Shown: positions 1 through 8,672, counted from the first letter of the stretch. The stretch: DNA of 64,000 nt from Fervidifonticultor_A sp037443565 (GCA_037443565.1 JBBIOB010000004.1:1-64000), one strand, 5' to 3'. The notes: a model not told the origin generated them from the letters alone. Translations and numbers: made by a program.

Positions 1-1075
1 GCGTCATGTCGATGCGCCGGGCGGCCATTAGCCGGATCACGTAGGGGAAGTTGCCGTAGCCGGAGTGGCCCTGCGCGCCGTACACCTGTCCGGCGTGCGT
101 CTGGAAGTGCTCGAGGTACATCGGCACCCGCTCGGACGCGCGGCCGATCATCACGATCTTGCCGCCGAAGGCGAGGGTCTCCTCCATCTCGGGAATCGTC
201 AGCGGCGGCGCGCCGGCGGCCTCGACGTGCATGTCGATGCCCTCGCCGTGGGTGTGCTCCCTGATGACGTCGCGCGGCCGGACGCCCTGCTTCTGCAGCG
301 CCACGGGATCGAAGACCAGGTCGGCGCCCACCTTCTTCGCCAGTTCCTGGCGGACCGGCGCGACCTCGAACGCCATGATCAGGCCGGCGCCCGACGCCCT
401 GGCCAGCGCAATGGCCGCGAAGCCGATGGGCCCCGTTCCAAACACGGTCACGTACCCGCCCGGTTTGAACCCACCGGCCCGGCTGAACATCGCATTGTAC
501 GAAACGCTGGTGGGCTCGCACAGCGCCCCGGCCTCGTAGGCCTTGTCCTTGCTGCCGTACACCTCGACCAGCGAGTCGATCTTCCAGCAGTACTTCGCGC
601 CGATCACGATCGACTCGGCCTGTGCGCCGTGGATCGTGAAGCCGATCTCCTCGAGGTTCAGGCACTGGTTGGGATAGCCGTTGCGGCAGGGCGTGCACTC
701 CCCGCACCAGATCATCTCCTCGGCGGTGACCATGTCGCCCACCTTGAGGTCGGTGACCTCGCGTCCGACCTCCACCACTTCACCCGAGAACTCGTGGCCG
801 ATGATCGCCGGGAACTTCGTGAGCCCCGGGTAGAGCATGTAGCCGTCCTTGTCCGTCTCGTAGAAGTGCACGTCCGACCCGCAGATGCCGCAGGCGCGCG
901 GCCGCAGCCGGACGTCCTTGAGCCCCACCGGGGCCTCGGGCAGGTCGTCGAGACGCAGCTTCGGATTCCTCCAGACGCTGCTGCCGGTCACCGCCTTGCC
1001 GGTAGTCCGCTCGAACTCGCTGAGCGTATACCCCTCGCGCGGTTTCCACTCAGCGTCCAGCACAAGACCTTTCAT
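1..1075 (-). CDS. Zn-dependent medium-chain dehydrogenase, scyllo-inosose 3-dehydrogenase-like (C-terminus off the window)
   Basis: Predicted NAD(P)-dependent zinc dehydrogenase acting on a polyol or inositol-type substrate. The window edge removes an estimated last 35-40 residues; 358 codons are visible. The protein shows CGICGSDVH (about residues 62-70) and GHEFSG (about 93) of the catalytic-zinc site. It then has the four-cysteine structural-zinc lobe starting CGECTPC (about 124) and a Rossmann GTGPIG motif near 218. The N-terminal block before the zinc site and the stretch AEEMIWCG resemble the Thermotoga TM0412 inosose dehydrogenase group as I remember it; this is recall, not a search. 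The ATG at 1075 overlaps the stop of the upstream LacI gene as ATGA, so the two are probably translationally coupled and co-regulated. A sorbitol or threonine dehydrogenase role cannot be excluded. Confidence 0.85.
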   Translation of the reverse strand, partial: MKGLVLDAEWKPREGYTLSEFERTTGKAVTGSSVWRNPKLRLDDLPEAPVGLKDVRLRPRACGICGSDVHFYETDKDGYMLYPGLTKFPAIIGHEFSGEVVEVGREVTDLKVGDMVTAEEMIWCGECTPCRNGYPNQCLNLEEIGFTIHGAQAESIVIGAKYCWKIDSLVEVYGSKDKAYEAGALCEPTSVSYNAMFSRAGGFKPGGYVTVFGTGPIGFAAIALARASGAGLIMAFEVAPVRQELAKKVGADLVFDPVALQKQGVRPRDVIREHTHGEGIDMHVEAAGAPPLTIPEMEETLAFGGKIVMIGRASERVPMYLEHFQTHAGQVYGAQGHSGYGNFPYVIRLMAARRIDMT

Positions 1076-2145
1076 GTCCCTTCCCTCCCTGGGTGATGCA
1101 CGCGCGTGCGGGCGCGTGTCACGGATGTCGCACGTCGTCGCAGCCGGACACCGCACGAGTCCCGCACGACGAGCTTCGGCTCCAGCACGAGCCGGCGCGG
1201 CCGGCGGTCGCCGCCCGAGAGCAGGTGCAGGAGCCGTTCCATCGCGAGACACCCCATGCGGTACTTCGGCTGCGCCACGGTGGTGAGGCGCGGTTCGATG
1301 AGCGACGCGAACGTGATGTCATCGAACCCCACGACGGCAACATCGTGGGGGATCCGCCGCCCCCGATGCCGCAGTTCCTCCATCGCCCCGATGGCCATGA
1401 GATCGTTGGCGGCGAAGATCGCGGAGAATCGCTCCCGGCGCTCGAGCAGCGCGCGCACGGCCGCGGCGCCGCCTTCCGCGCGGAACCCGCCATCGAAGCG
1501 CAGGCGCGGGTTCGGCGAGATTCCCGCCTCGGCGAGCGCTTCACGGTAGCCGGCCTCTCGCTCCACCTCCACCGCCAGCGAGTCCGGCCCGCCGATGAAC
1601 GCGATGTCCCGATGGCCCAGGCGGATCAGATGGGCCGTCGCGTCGCGGGCGCCGAGGCGGTTGTCCACCAGGACGGCGTCTATGCCCACGCCTGCGGGCG
1701 CTCGTGCCACCAGGACCGCGGGCACCCCGCGCCGGCGCAACATCCGCAGATGCGCGGTGTTGGCGCCCACGGTCGCGAAGATCAGGCCGTCCACCATGCG
1801 GGTGTTGAGCAGGGCCAGGTAGGCGCGCTCCTTGCCCAGGTCCTCGTAGGTGTTGCAGAGGAGGACGCCGAGCCCGGCGCGGCTGGCGACATCTTCGATG
1901 CCGCGGGCGATTGCCGGGTAGAACGGGTTGCTGATGTCGGGGATGATCAGCCCCACGGTACGGGTGACGCGCTTCTTGAGGCCACGCGCGACGAGGTTGG
2001 GCTCATAGCGCAGCCGCCCGATCGCCGCGAGCACGCGGTCCCGGGTGTCCGGCCGGACGTGATTCGAGGCGTTGTTGACGACCCGCGACACGGTCGCAAC
2101 GGACACGCCCGCCGCCCTGGCCACCTCGCGGATCGTCGCGGTCAC
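1072..2145 (-). CDS. LacI-family transcriptional regulator
   Basis: A 357-residue LacI/GalR repressor of usual length. Residues 5-25 form the helix-turn-helix (IREVARAAGVSVATVSR), followed by the hinge helix and a periplasmic-binding-protein-like effector domain with the usual block VVGFDDITFAS near residue 270. It should bind a palindromic operator and respond to a sugar or polyol. A perfect LacI-type palindrome lies 40 bp upstream of its ATG, which suggests autoregulation. It overlaps the dehydrogenase gene downstream (ATGA) and lies about 0.7 kb from the divergent sugar importer, so it plausibly controls both. The C-terminal tail is arginine-rich and has no recognised role. Confidence 0.93.
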   Translation of the reverse strand: MTATIREVARAAGVSVATVSRVVNNASNHVRPDTRDRVLAAIGRLRYEPNLVARGLKKRVTRTVGLIIPDISNPFYPAIARGIEDVASRAGLGVLLCNTYEDLGKERAYLALLNTRMVDGLIFATVGANTAHLRMLRRRGVPAVLVARAPAGVGIDAVLVDNRLGARDATAHLIRLGHRDIAFIGGPDSLAVEVEREAGYREALAEAGISPNPRLRFDGGFRAEGGAAAVRALLERRERFSAIFAANDLMAIGAMEELRHRGRRIPHDVAVVGFDDITFASLIEPRLTTVAQPKYRMGCLAMERLLHLLSGGDRRPRRLVLEPKLVVRDSCGVRLRRRATSVTRARTRVHHPGREGT

Positions 2146-2184
2146 CGCTCGCCCCCGCCTCCGGCCCGCAACGCGGGCCGAACC

Positions 2185-2198
2185 TGTAAACGTTTACA
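2185..2198. promoter_or_regulatory. LacI-family operator palindrome
   Basis: TGTAAACGTTTACA is a perfect 14-bp inverted repeat with the central CG typical of LacI/GalR operators. It sits in the only AT-rich stretch of the 154-bp gap between the cyclophilin-like gene and the lacI-type gene, 40 bp upstream of the regulator's ATG. The likely ligand is the adjacent regulator itself. I found no second copy near the divergent importer start. Confidence 0.75.
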
Positions 2199-2299
2199 TT
2201 CCTGGCCTTCTGAACGCTTCGCCGTACGGTCCGGCAATCCTCTTGCGCCCGCGGCAATCCCGAGCGCCCGGGGCGTCCGGCCGGTCCTGTGGAGAGCGG

Positions 2300-2683
2300 T
2301 CAGGTCTGCACGCGCTCGATCGTCACCCGCGCGCCGTCACGGACCGCGCGGAATCGCGTCGCGTCGCCGTCCATGCGGCCGAAGATGTTCACCGGGCTGG
2401 CGGCACGAGGCGCCGGGCCGTCGCTGGCCGGCGTGGGGCCGAAGAAGATGCAGAACGCGTTCCCGGGCGGCCAGTACCCGAGATCCCCGACTTCGACGAC
2501 CTCCCGGCCGTCCTCGGGATCCAGGCTGATCCCAATGCTGAAGTAGATCTCGTCGCCCCAGCGGTTGGCGCGTCGCTCGATCGGCAGCGCATTCCAGATC
2601 GCCTCGGCGGTCTTCGTGCTGTTGAGCACCGCCGTGGCCTCGACCCCGCCGGCCGTGATGCAGAGCACTCGCTGTCCGTTCAT
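2300..2683 (-). CDS. Cyclophilin-like fold protein (TM1367/PF04126 type)
   Basis: A 127-residue protein of the small cyclophilin-like family. It carries the family blocks WGDEIYFSIG (about residues 43-52), VVEVGDLGYWPPGNAFCIFFG (about 59-79) and SPVNIFGRM (about 97-105), which match Thermotoga TM1367 as I recall it. The fold is that of a peptidyl-prolyl isomerase, but the biochemical role of this family is not established. The ATG at 2683 is chosen because it starts right at the first strand and has GGGTGA upstream; an upstream GTG at 2713 would add 10 residues. It is transcribed toward lacI and is divergent from the sugar importer. Confidence 0.8.
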   Translation of the reverse strand: MNGQRVLCITAGGVEATAVLNSTKTAEAIWNALPIERRANRWGDEIYFSIGISLDPEDGREVVEVGDLGYWPPGNAFCIFFGPTPASDGPAPRAASPVNIFGRMDGDATRFRAVRDGARVTIERVQT

Positions 2684-2810
2684 GACAGGATCACCCGCCC
2701 GCAGATTGCGCACCGTTTCGTTCCCCGCGCCGCGGAGGGACCCCTCCCGATTGGCCTTGACCCGACTGCAACCGCCCTGTCATGCTATCCATGGGAAAGG
2801 AGGGAAGGCG

Positions 2811-4082
2811 ATGCAGCAGAGGCGCATCTTGATTATCGCCGCGATCGTCGTGGTGATCGCGGCCGTCGCGATCTTCCAGGCGACACGGCCCAGGGCGCCC
2901 GTCCCTCCGGCCGCCACGCTGGAGATCTTCTCCTGGTGGACCACCGGAGGTGAAGAGGCCGGGCTGCTGAAGATGTTTGATCTCTACCGGCAGCAGCATG
3001 CCGGGGTCGAGATCATCAATGCCACCGTCGCCGGCGGCGCCGGATTCGAGGCCAAGCCGGCCCTCAAGGCCCGGATGCTGGGCGGCGACCCGCCCGACTC
3101 CTTCCAGGTCCACATGGGACGCGAGCTTATCGATACCTGGGTGGTCACGAACTTCATGGAGCCACTCGACGAGTTGTTCCGCGCCGAGGGCTGGGAGCAG
3201 GCGTTCCCGGCCGGTGTCCTGGCCCTACTGCGGCACGAGGGCAGCTACTGGTCGGTGCCGGTTAACATCCACCGCGCGAACGTGCTGTGGTACAACAAGC
3301 GGGTCTTCGAGGAGAACACCTGGACCCCGCCGGCGACCTTCGACGAGTTCTTCGCCCTCGCCGAGCAGATGCGGGCCAAGGGGATCACGCCGCTCGCGCT
3401 CGGCGATGTCGGGATCTGGGCGTCCGTACACCTCTTTGAGGTCGTCCTCGCGGGTGTGCTCGGACCAGAACAGTACAACGGGCTGTGGACCGGCGCCACC
3501 GACTGGAATGGCCCGGAGGTCCGGCGCGCGCTGGAGACGATGGCGCGCATGCTGACGTATGTCAACCCTGACCACTCGGCGCTCTCCTGGGATCAGGCCA
3601 ATGATCTGGTCATTCAGGGCCGGGCGGGCATGACGATCATGGGTGACTGGGTGGACGCCGACAACCTGGCCAAGAACTTCGCGGATTCGGGCTGGGCGCC
3701 GCCTCCGGGCACGCGGGGCATCTTCGTGGCGCTGTCCGACAGCTTCGGGCTGCCCAAGAACGCGCCCCACCGCGAGCAGGCTCTGGCGTGGCTCCGACTG
3801 GCCGGATCCCGGGCGGGACAGGAAGCCTTCAACCCGGTCAAGGGTTCCATCTGCGCGCGCAACGACTGTGACCCGGGACTGTTTGGTCCCTACCTCCAGT
3901 CGGCGATGCAGGACTGGGAGCGTGATCAGATCGTGCCGAGCCTGGCCCATGGTGCCGCGGCCTCGGAGTCCTGGGTCGCGCTCATCAACGACGTGATGAC
4001 CACCTTCGTCAGCGACCGCGACGTGGCCAAGGCGCAGGCCGGACTGGCCCGGGCCTGCGTCGAGGCAGGGGTGTGCCGGTAA
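2811..4082 (+). CDS. Sugar (glucose/mannose-type) ABC transporter substrate-binding protein
   Basis: A 423-residue extracytoplasmic sugar-binding protein. The N-terminus is a hydrophobic segment (about residues 5-22) with no lipobox cysteine, so it is either secreted or membrane-anchored. EIFSWWTTGGEE, NATVAGGAGFEAK, DSFQVHMG, VPVNIHRANV, GDW and LSDSFGLPK are the blocks of the Thermus-type glucose/mannose-binding family (GtsA-like). The ATG at 2811 follows a strong GGAAAGGAGGG ribosome site. It heads a three-gene operon with two permeases; no ATPase gene follows, so a shared MsmX/MalK-type ATPase encoded elsewhere is implied. The substrate (glucose, mannose or an inositol-like polyol) cannot be fixed from sequence. 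Confidence 0.92.
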   Translation: MQQRRILIIAAIVVVIAAVAIFQATRPRAPVPPAATLEIFSWWTTGGEEAGLLKMFDLYRQQHAGVEIINATVAGGAGFEAKPALKARMLGGDPPDSFQVHMGRELIDTWVVTNFMEPLDELFRAEGWEQAFPAGVLALLRHEGSYWSVPVNIHRANVLWYNKRVFEENTWTPPATFDEFFALAEQMRAKGITPLALGDVGIWASVHLFEVVLAGVLGPEQYNGLWTGATDWNGPEVRRALETMARMLTYVNPDHSALSWDQANDLVIQGRAGMTIMGDWVDADNLAKNFADSGWAPPPGTRGIFVALSDSFGLPKNAPHREQALAWLRLAGSRAGQEAFNPVKGSICARNDCDPGLFGPYLQSAMQDWERDQIVPSLAHGAAASESWVALINDVMTTFVSDRDVAKAQAGLARACVEAGVCR

Positions 4083-4094
4083 CCCAAAGGTAGA

Positions 4095-4130
4095 CGCGGG
4101 GCGGGGCCCGTCCGGGGCTCCGCCCCCGCG
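4095..4130 (+). promoter_or_regulatory. Intercistronic stem-loop between binding protein and permease
   Basis: A very GC-rich hairpin fills the 58-bp gap between the binding-protein stop and the permease start. The seven outer pairs (CGCGGGG with CCCCGCG) continue through a one-base bulge to an inner GCCC/GGGC stem with a 5-nt loop. There is no T tract, so it is probably a partial terminator or 3'-end mRNA stabiliser, as commonly seen behind ABC binding-protein genes, that favours binding protein over permease. Confidence 0.55.
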
Positions 4131-4140
4131 GACCCCGTGC

Positions 4141-5124
4141 ATGCGGCTCACATCTGACCGCGTCCTCGCGGCTTTCCTGATCGCGCCTTCCATCGCCGCG
4201 GCGGCCGTGTTCGTCTACGGCTTCATCGGCTGGACCGCCTGGGTCTCGCTCAGCAACTGGGCCGGGCTCCGCCCCGACCTGAGCTGGGCGGGCGTGGCGA
4301 ACTACCTCGGCCTGTTCGCCAATCCACGCTTCCACCTGGACATCCGCAACACGATCGTCTTCACGGTCTTCCTGCTGGCGGCGTGCATGAGCCTGGGACT
4401 GGGGCTCGCGCTCCTGCTCGACCGCGGGGTGCGCGGCGAGAGCATCTTCCGCAGCCTCTTCTTCTTCCCCATGGCCGTCTCGTTCATCGTCACCGGCGTG
4501 GCCTGGCGGTGGCTGCTGGCCCCCGGCGATCCTGCCACGGGCCGCCTCACGGGCGTCAACGTGCTGCTCGCCCACCTGGACCTCCCGCACCTCCGCTGGT
4601 ACACCGACCACACCGTGCTCCACATCCACCCCGACGGCGCGCTGGGACAGGTGCTCTCGGGCGCCGGGCTGGGGGCGCTCACCGACCCCACGGTCGGCAT
4701 CCCGGTGGCCATGCTCTCCATCGTGATCGCGGCCACCTGGCAGATGTCGGGCTTTGTCATGGCCCTCTACCTGGCGGGGCTGCGCGGCTTTCCAGAGGAG
4801 CTGCGCGAAGCGGCGCGCATCGACGGCGCCGGCGAGTGGCAGGTGTACCGGTACGTCGTCCTGCCCTTCCTGTGGCCGGTCACGCTGAGCGCGCTGATCA
4901 TCCTCGGGCACATCTCGCTGAAGATCTTCGACCTGGTCGCGGCGATGAGCAAGCGCGGGCCCGGGTTCGCCACGGACGTGCCGGCCTACTTCATGTTCGA
5001 GACGACCTTCCACGCCGACCGCTTCGCACAAGGCGCGGCTGTCGCCGTCGTCATGCTCGTCAGCGTCAGCGTGCTCATCATCCCCTATCTGGTGTACAGT
5101 ATGCGCCGGGAGACCGCGACGTGA
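4141..5124 (+). CDS. Sugar ABC transporter permease 1 (MalF/GtsB type)
   Basis: A 327-residue inner-membrane permease with about six hydrophobic segments. The cytoplasmic EAA loop EELREAARIDGAGEWQVY (about residues 219-236) is the docking site for the transporter ATPase. It lies after the binding-protein gene, and its stop overlaps the next permease start (GTGA), as is usual for paired MalF/MalG subunits. An ATG start at 4141 has only weak ribosome-site complementarity, being just downstream of the hairpin. Confidence 0.92.
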   Translation: MRLTSDRVLAAFLIAPSIAAAAVFVYGFIGWTAWVSLSNWAGLRPDLSWAGVANYLGLFANPRFHLDIRNTIVFTVFLLAACMSLGLGLALLLDRGVRGESIFRSLFFFPMAVSFIVTGVAWRWLLAPGDPATGRLTGVNVLLAHLDLPHLRWYTDHTVLHIHPDGALGQVLSGAGLGALTDPTVGIPVAMLSIVIAATWQMSGFVMALYLAGLRGFPEELREAARIDGAGEWQVYRYVVLPFLWPVTLSALIILGHISLKIFDLVAAMSKRGPGFATDVPAYFMFETTFHADRFAQGAAVAVVMLVSVSVLIIPYLVYSMRRETAT

Positions 5125-6014
5125 CGCGGGTGGCGGCGAGCCCCCTCGCGATGGCGGGCCGCGCGCTGATCTACGCCGCGCTGGTTGTGGCCGCGGCCTT
5201 CTACCTCCTGCCGGTCTACGTCCTCGTGATCACCGGGCTCAAGTCCTACGCCGAGGCCGGCCTGAGCCAGATGTGGCACCTGCCCGCGGCGCCGACCCTG
5301 GAGGGATTCCAACAGGCGTACGCCCGGTTGGCGCCCCACTTCGCCAACAGCATCACGCTGACGGTGCCGGCCGCGCTGATCTCCTCGTTCCTGGGATCGG
5401 TCAACGGCTACATCCTGGCCAAGTGGCGGTTTCGGGGAGCCGATCTTCTCTTCACGCTCATCCTCTTCGGGATGTTCATCCCCTACCAGAGCATCCTGAT
5501 CCCGCTGGTGGACACGCTGCAGCGGGTGAACTTCGCCGCGGCCGCCCTGGGCGTGCCCGGCTGGCTGAGCTGGGCGATCCCCGGGTATGGGACGATCCCC
5601 GGCCTGGCGTTCGTCCACATCGTCTACGGGATCCCCATCACCACGCTGATCTTCCGCAACTACTACGCCACGATCCCCGACGAGCTGCTTGATGCGGCCA
5701 AGGCGGACGGGGCGAACTTGCTCGGGATCTACCGGCTCGTCCTCCTACCCATCTCGATGCCGGCCTTCGCGGTCGTGTTGATCTGGCAGTTCACGTCGAT
5801 CTGGAACGAGTTCCTGTTCGCGGTGGTCCTGACCCAGAACCCGGCCGTGCGGCCGGTGACCGTGGCGCTGTACAACCTGGCCGGCAGCTACATCGTGGAA
5901 TGGAACGTGCAGATGGCCGGCGCGCTGCTCGCGGCCTTGCCCACGCTGTTGGTCTACGTCTTCCTCGGACGGTACTTCCTCCGAGGGCTGCTGGCCGGGG
6001 CGCTGAAAGGATAG
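5121..6014 (+). CDS. Sugar ABC transporter permease 2 (MalG/GtsC type)
   Basis: A 297-residue second permease of the importer, with six predicted membrane segments and EAA loop DELLDAAKADGANLLGIY. The GTG at 5121 overlaps the TGA of the first permease. The C-terminus RGLLAGALKG is the usual end of carbohydrate permeases of this family. A degenerate copy of its last 30 bp, including the stop, occurs at 6787-6816, beyond the neighbouring minus-strand lipoprotein gene. Confidence 0.92.
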   Translation: MTRVAASPLAMAGRALIYAALVVAAAFYLLPVYVLVITGLKSYAEAGLSQMWHLPAAPTLEGFQQAYARLAPHFANSITLTVPAALISSFLGSVNGYILAKWRFRGADLLFTLILFGMFIPYQSILIPLVDTLQRVNFAAAALGVPGWLSWAIPGYGTIPGLAFVHIVYGIPITTLIFRNYYATIPDELLDAAKADGANLLGIYRLVLLPISMPAFAVVLIWQFTSIWNEFLFAVVLTQNPAVRPVTVALYNLAGSYIVEWNVQMAGALLAALPTLLVYVFLGRYFLRGLLAGALKG

Positions 6015-6035
6015 CGACCAGGCGAACGGACTCGC

Positions 6036-6662
6036 TCACCAAAGGACCGGATGGCGCCCTGTCCGCACCCTCGTGGGCATGGCCTGCCCGGCATCCGGCA
6101 CACAGTCCTTGCCGATGAAGGGGAACGCGCCGACGCCGATGACCGCGCTCACCTGGGTGCGCCCGGTGGCGGTCCCGAGCGCGCCGAAGGGCACTGTGAA
6201 CGTCACGCGGGGCCCATCCTGGCTCACCGAGGCGAAGCCCGTCACCGCCAGCGTCGTGGCGCTGCGCACGCTGTAGGTGCCGTCCGCGTTGCGAGCCGTG
6301 AGATCAACAAACCGCTCCAGCCCCTCGTTGCCCCCGCACGGCGGTACAAACCCGCCTCCGGTGCTCGCGTCGAGGTCGGTGTCAAATCCGACCCCGCCGC
6401 TGAACTGGCTGGCCGAGGGGCTGGCGCCTGACGGCGGCAGGACGGGATCCGGCGTCGTCCAGAGGCGGATCCGGATCTCGGAAGCCCCGCGCACAGCCCG
6501 AAGCTCGATCACGTCAAAGGTCGGCGGCGATCCGGCATCCCCTGCGGGATCCGCGTGCACAGTGACACCCGCATCGATCGGTGCGAAAGGTGTAAAGACC
6601 TGACCGCATGCAGTAGCGAACAAGACGAAGCCGATTCCGAGGGTGAGCGCGCGGATCTTCAT
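6036..6662 (-). CDS. Putative lipoprotein of unknown function
   Basis: A 208-residue exported protein. A short charged start is followed by a hydrophobic core and LFATAC, a plausible lipobox with cysteine near residue 19. The mature part is rich in Gly, Ser, Pro and Thr, contains FDTDLDAST and a few cysteines, and is probably an all-beta extracytoplasmic domain. I do not recognise a family. The ATG at 6662 is preferred over one at 6671 because AGGAAAGG sits 9 bp upstream of it. It converges on the permease and lies between two imperfect copies of the permease tail. Confidence 0.65.
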   Translation of the reverse strand: MKIRALTLGIGFVLFATACGQVFTPFAPIDAGVTVHADPAGDAGSPPTFDVIELRAVRGASEIRIRLWTTPDPVLPPSGASPSASQFSGGVGFDTDLDASTGGGFVPPCGGNEGLERFVDLTARNADGTYSVRSATTLAVTGFASVSQDGPRVTFTVPFGALGTATGRTQVSAVIGVGAFPFIGKDCVPDAGQAMPTRVRTGRHPVLW

Positions 6663-6762
6663 CACACACATCCTTTCCTGCCGCGCCGGCTCACGCGGTT
6701 GGAGAGTGTCGTCCAGAAGACCAGTACGTGCCGACGGGCCGATCGGTTCGGCGCCGCAGACC

Positions 6763-6816
6763 CTTCTCGGGCAGCATGTCCCCCAGGGGCTGCTGGCCAG
6801 AGCCGTGAAAGGATAG
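6763..6816 (+). pseudogene. Remnant of a sugar-permease 3' end (direct repeat of 5985-6014)
   Basis: In frame up to a TAG at 6814 this stretch reads GQHVPQGLLARAVKG, like the end of a carbohydrate ABC permease. Its last 30 bp match the last 30 bp of the intact permease at 26 of 30 positions, including the stop codon. It lies on the far side of the lipoprotein gene. It is either a leftover of a second permease gene or the product of a duplication around the inserted lipoprotein segment. Confidence 0.5.
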
Positions 6817-6849
6817 AATCAAGCTGATGTCTGCTGCGGGAGGTCTCCC

Positions 6850-8028
6850 GTGAAGGAACTCACGCTTCGTCCGGCCGACTACTACCAGCTCGATGAGCTC
6901 CTGACCGAAGAAGAGCGTCTGGTGCGCGACACCGTCCGGCGGTTCGTCGACCGCGAGGTGATTCCCCACGTCGGCGGCTGGTGGCTGCGGGGCGAGTTCC
7001 CGCGGCACCTCGTCGGCGCGCTGGGCGAGCTCGGGACGCTGGGCGCGAATCTCCCGGCGGAGTACGGCGCCGCCGGGGTGAACAACATCGCCTACGGGCT
7101 GATCCTGCAGGAACTGGAGCGGGGCGACTCCGGGCTGCGATCGTTCGCCTCGGTGCAGGGCGCGCTCGTCATGTATCCCATCTACGCCTTCGGCAGCGAG
7201 GATCAGAGGCGGCGCTGGCTCCCCAGGCTCGCGAGCGGCCAGGCGGTCGGATGTTTCGGGCTCACGGAGCCTAACGCGGGATCGGACCCGGGCGCGATGA
7301 CGACCCGGTGCCGCCGCCGCGGCGACGGGTGGGAGATCAATGGCACGAAGATGTGGATCACCAACGGATCGATGGCCGACGTCGCCGTGATCTGGGCGAA
7401 GGACGGCGACGACGAGATCCGCGGGTTCCTGGTGGAGCGCGGGACGCCCGGCTTCTCGGCGAGTGAGCTCCACACGAAGGCCAGCATGCGCGCCTCGGAT
7501 ACGTCGGAACTGGTGCTCGACGGCGTGGTCGTGCCCGACGAGGCACGGCTGCCCGACGGCAACGGACTACGGGCGCCGCTGTCGTGCCTGACCCAGGCGC
7601 GCTACGGCATCGCCTGGGGCGCGATCGGCGCGGCGATCGCCTGCTTCGAGGAGGCGCTCGGCTACGCCAAGGAGCGCGTCGCCTTTCGACGGCCGATCGC
7701 CGCGACACAGATCATCCAGACGCGGCTGGTGGACATGCTGACCGAGATCACGAAGGGCCAGCTGCTCGCGTACCGTCTGGGACAGTTGAAGGACCAGGGC
7801 GCCATGCGGTACACCCACGTCTCGCTGGCCAAGCGCAACAACGTGCGCATGGCGCTGGAGATCGCGCGCGCCGCGCGGACGATCCTCGGCGCGTACGGGA
7901 TCACGCTGGAGTACCACGCGATGCGGCACGCGGCGAACCTGGAGTCCGTCGACACGTACGAGGGGACGTACGACATCCACACGCTGATCCTGGGGCGCGA
8001 TCTGACGGGGATCAGCGCGTTCGAGTAG
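6850..8028 (+). CDS. gcdH: Acyl-CoA dehydrogenase, glutaryl-CoA dehydrogenase type
   Basis: A 392-residue FAD-dependent dehydrogenase of full length. It would oxidise and decarboxylate glutaryl-CoA to crotonyl-CoA in lysine, tryptophan or aromatic degradation. The FAD/substrate block CFGLTEPNAGSDPGAM is at about residues 137-152, and ITNGSMADV at about 175. The C-terminal ESVDTYEGTYDIHTLILGR holds the catalytic glutamate (TYEGT) in the form characteristic of GcdH. The GTG at 6850 has GGGAGG six bases upstream. The methyltransferase gene begins on the last base of its stop, so they form a two-gene unit. Confidence 0.93.
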   Translation: MKELTLRPADYYQLDELLTEEERLVRDTVRRFVDREVIPHVGGWWLRGEFPRHLVGALGELGTLGANLPAEYGAAGVNNIAYGLILQELERGDSGLRSFASVQGALVMYPIYAFGSEDQRRRWLPRLASGQAVGCFGLTEPNAGSDPGAMTTRCRRRGDGWEINGTKMWITNGSMADVAVIWAKDGDDEIRGFLVERGTPGFSASELHTKASMRASDTSELVLDGVVVPDEARLPDGNGLRAPLSCLTQARYGIAWGAIGAAIACFEEALGYAKERVAFRRPIAATQIIQTRLVDMLTEITKGQLLAYRLGQLKDQGAMRYTHVSLAKRNNVRMALEIARAARTILGAYGITLEYHAMRHAANLESVDTYEGTYDIHTLILGRDLTGISAFE

Positions 8029-8672
8029 TGCCCCGCACGCCGTGGCGAGAACTCCTCCCCCCGCCGGTGGACGTCCTGTTCGTAGCGACAGGGGTGATCG
8101 CGCCCCGCGTGTTCAGCACCGCCTGGTGGAGACGTCAGGCCGCCTGGCGGTACCGGCGGCTGGCGGCCAGCTACGACCTGACGTTTATCACGTCCGCCCC
8201 CACGTACATGGCGCCGCTTGAGCGCGCGCTGAGCCGTCTCGAGATCGCCGCCGACCGGGTCCTCGACGTGTCCGCCGGAACCGGGGCCGTCGCCTTGAGG
8301 GTCGCGCGCCGGTTTCCGCACGCGCTCGTCTGTGCGTGCGACCTGTCCTGCGAGATGCTCCGGGTCGGACGACGTAGCGCGGATGCCGCCGGGATCCACA
8401 TCGCCTGGCAGCAGGCTGACGGCGCCCGTCTGCCTTATCGGGATGCGAGCTTCGATCTTGTGCTGCTGCAGAACGCACCGCCGACGTTTTCGGAGCTTGC
8501 GCGCGTGGCGCGTCCGGGCGCGATGCTCGTGTTGTGCTACACGAAGGGGGGAAGGCTGCCCGGATTCTTGGAGCGCCGCCTGGTGCGCCGTTTCGCCGCA
8601 CTGCGAATCCCCGTGGTCGAACTCGGCCGCGTCGCAGAGGGGCTGTACGTCATCGCACACCGCATCCCATGA
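8028..8672 (+). CDS. Class I SAM-dependent methyltransferase (UbiE/MenG-like)
   Basis: A 214-residue protein with a Rossmann methyltransferase core: VLDVSAGTGAVAL (motif I, about residues 82-94), ACDLSCEML (motif II), ADGARLPYRDASFDLV (motif III region) and RPGAMLVL. About 40 residues precede the SAM domain, including the YDLTF-type segment common in UbiE/COQ5-like enzymes. The start is GTG at 8028, overlapping the TAG of the dehydrogenase by one base. The substrate is unknown. Confidence 0.82.
   Translation: MPRTPWRELLPPPVDVLFVATGVIAPRVFSTAWWRRQAAWRYRRLAASYDLTFITSAPTYMAPLERALSRLEIAADRVLDVSAGTGAVALRVARRFPHALVCACDLSCEMLRVGRRSADAAGIHIAWQQADGARLPYRDASFDLVLLQNAPPTFSELARVARPGAMLVLCYTKGGRLPGFLERRLVRRFAALRIPVVELGRVAEGLYVIAHRIP

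Noticed and set aside
65..1096. Plus-strand frame opposite the zinc dehydrogenase
   Set aside because: Low-complexity Arg/Ala/Gly-rich translation without motifs; the minus strand encodes an obvious zinc dehydrogenase.
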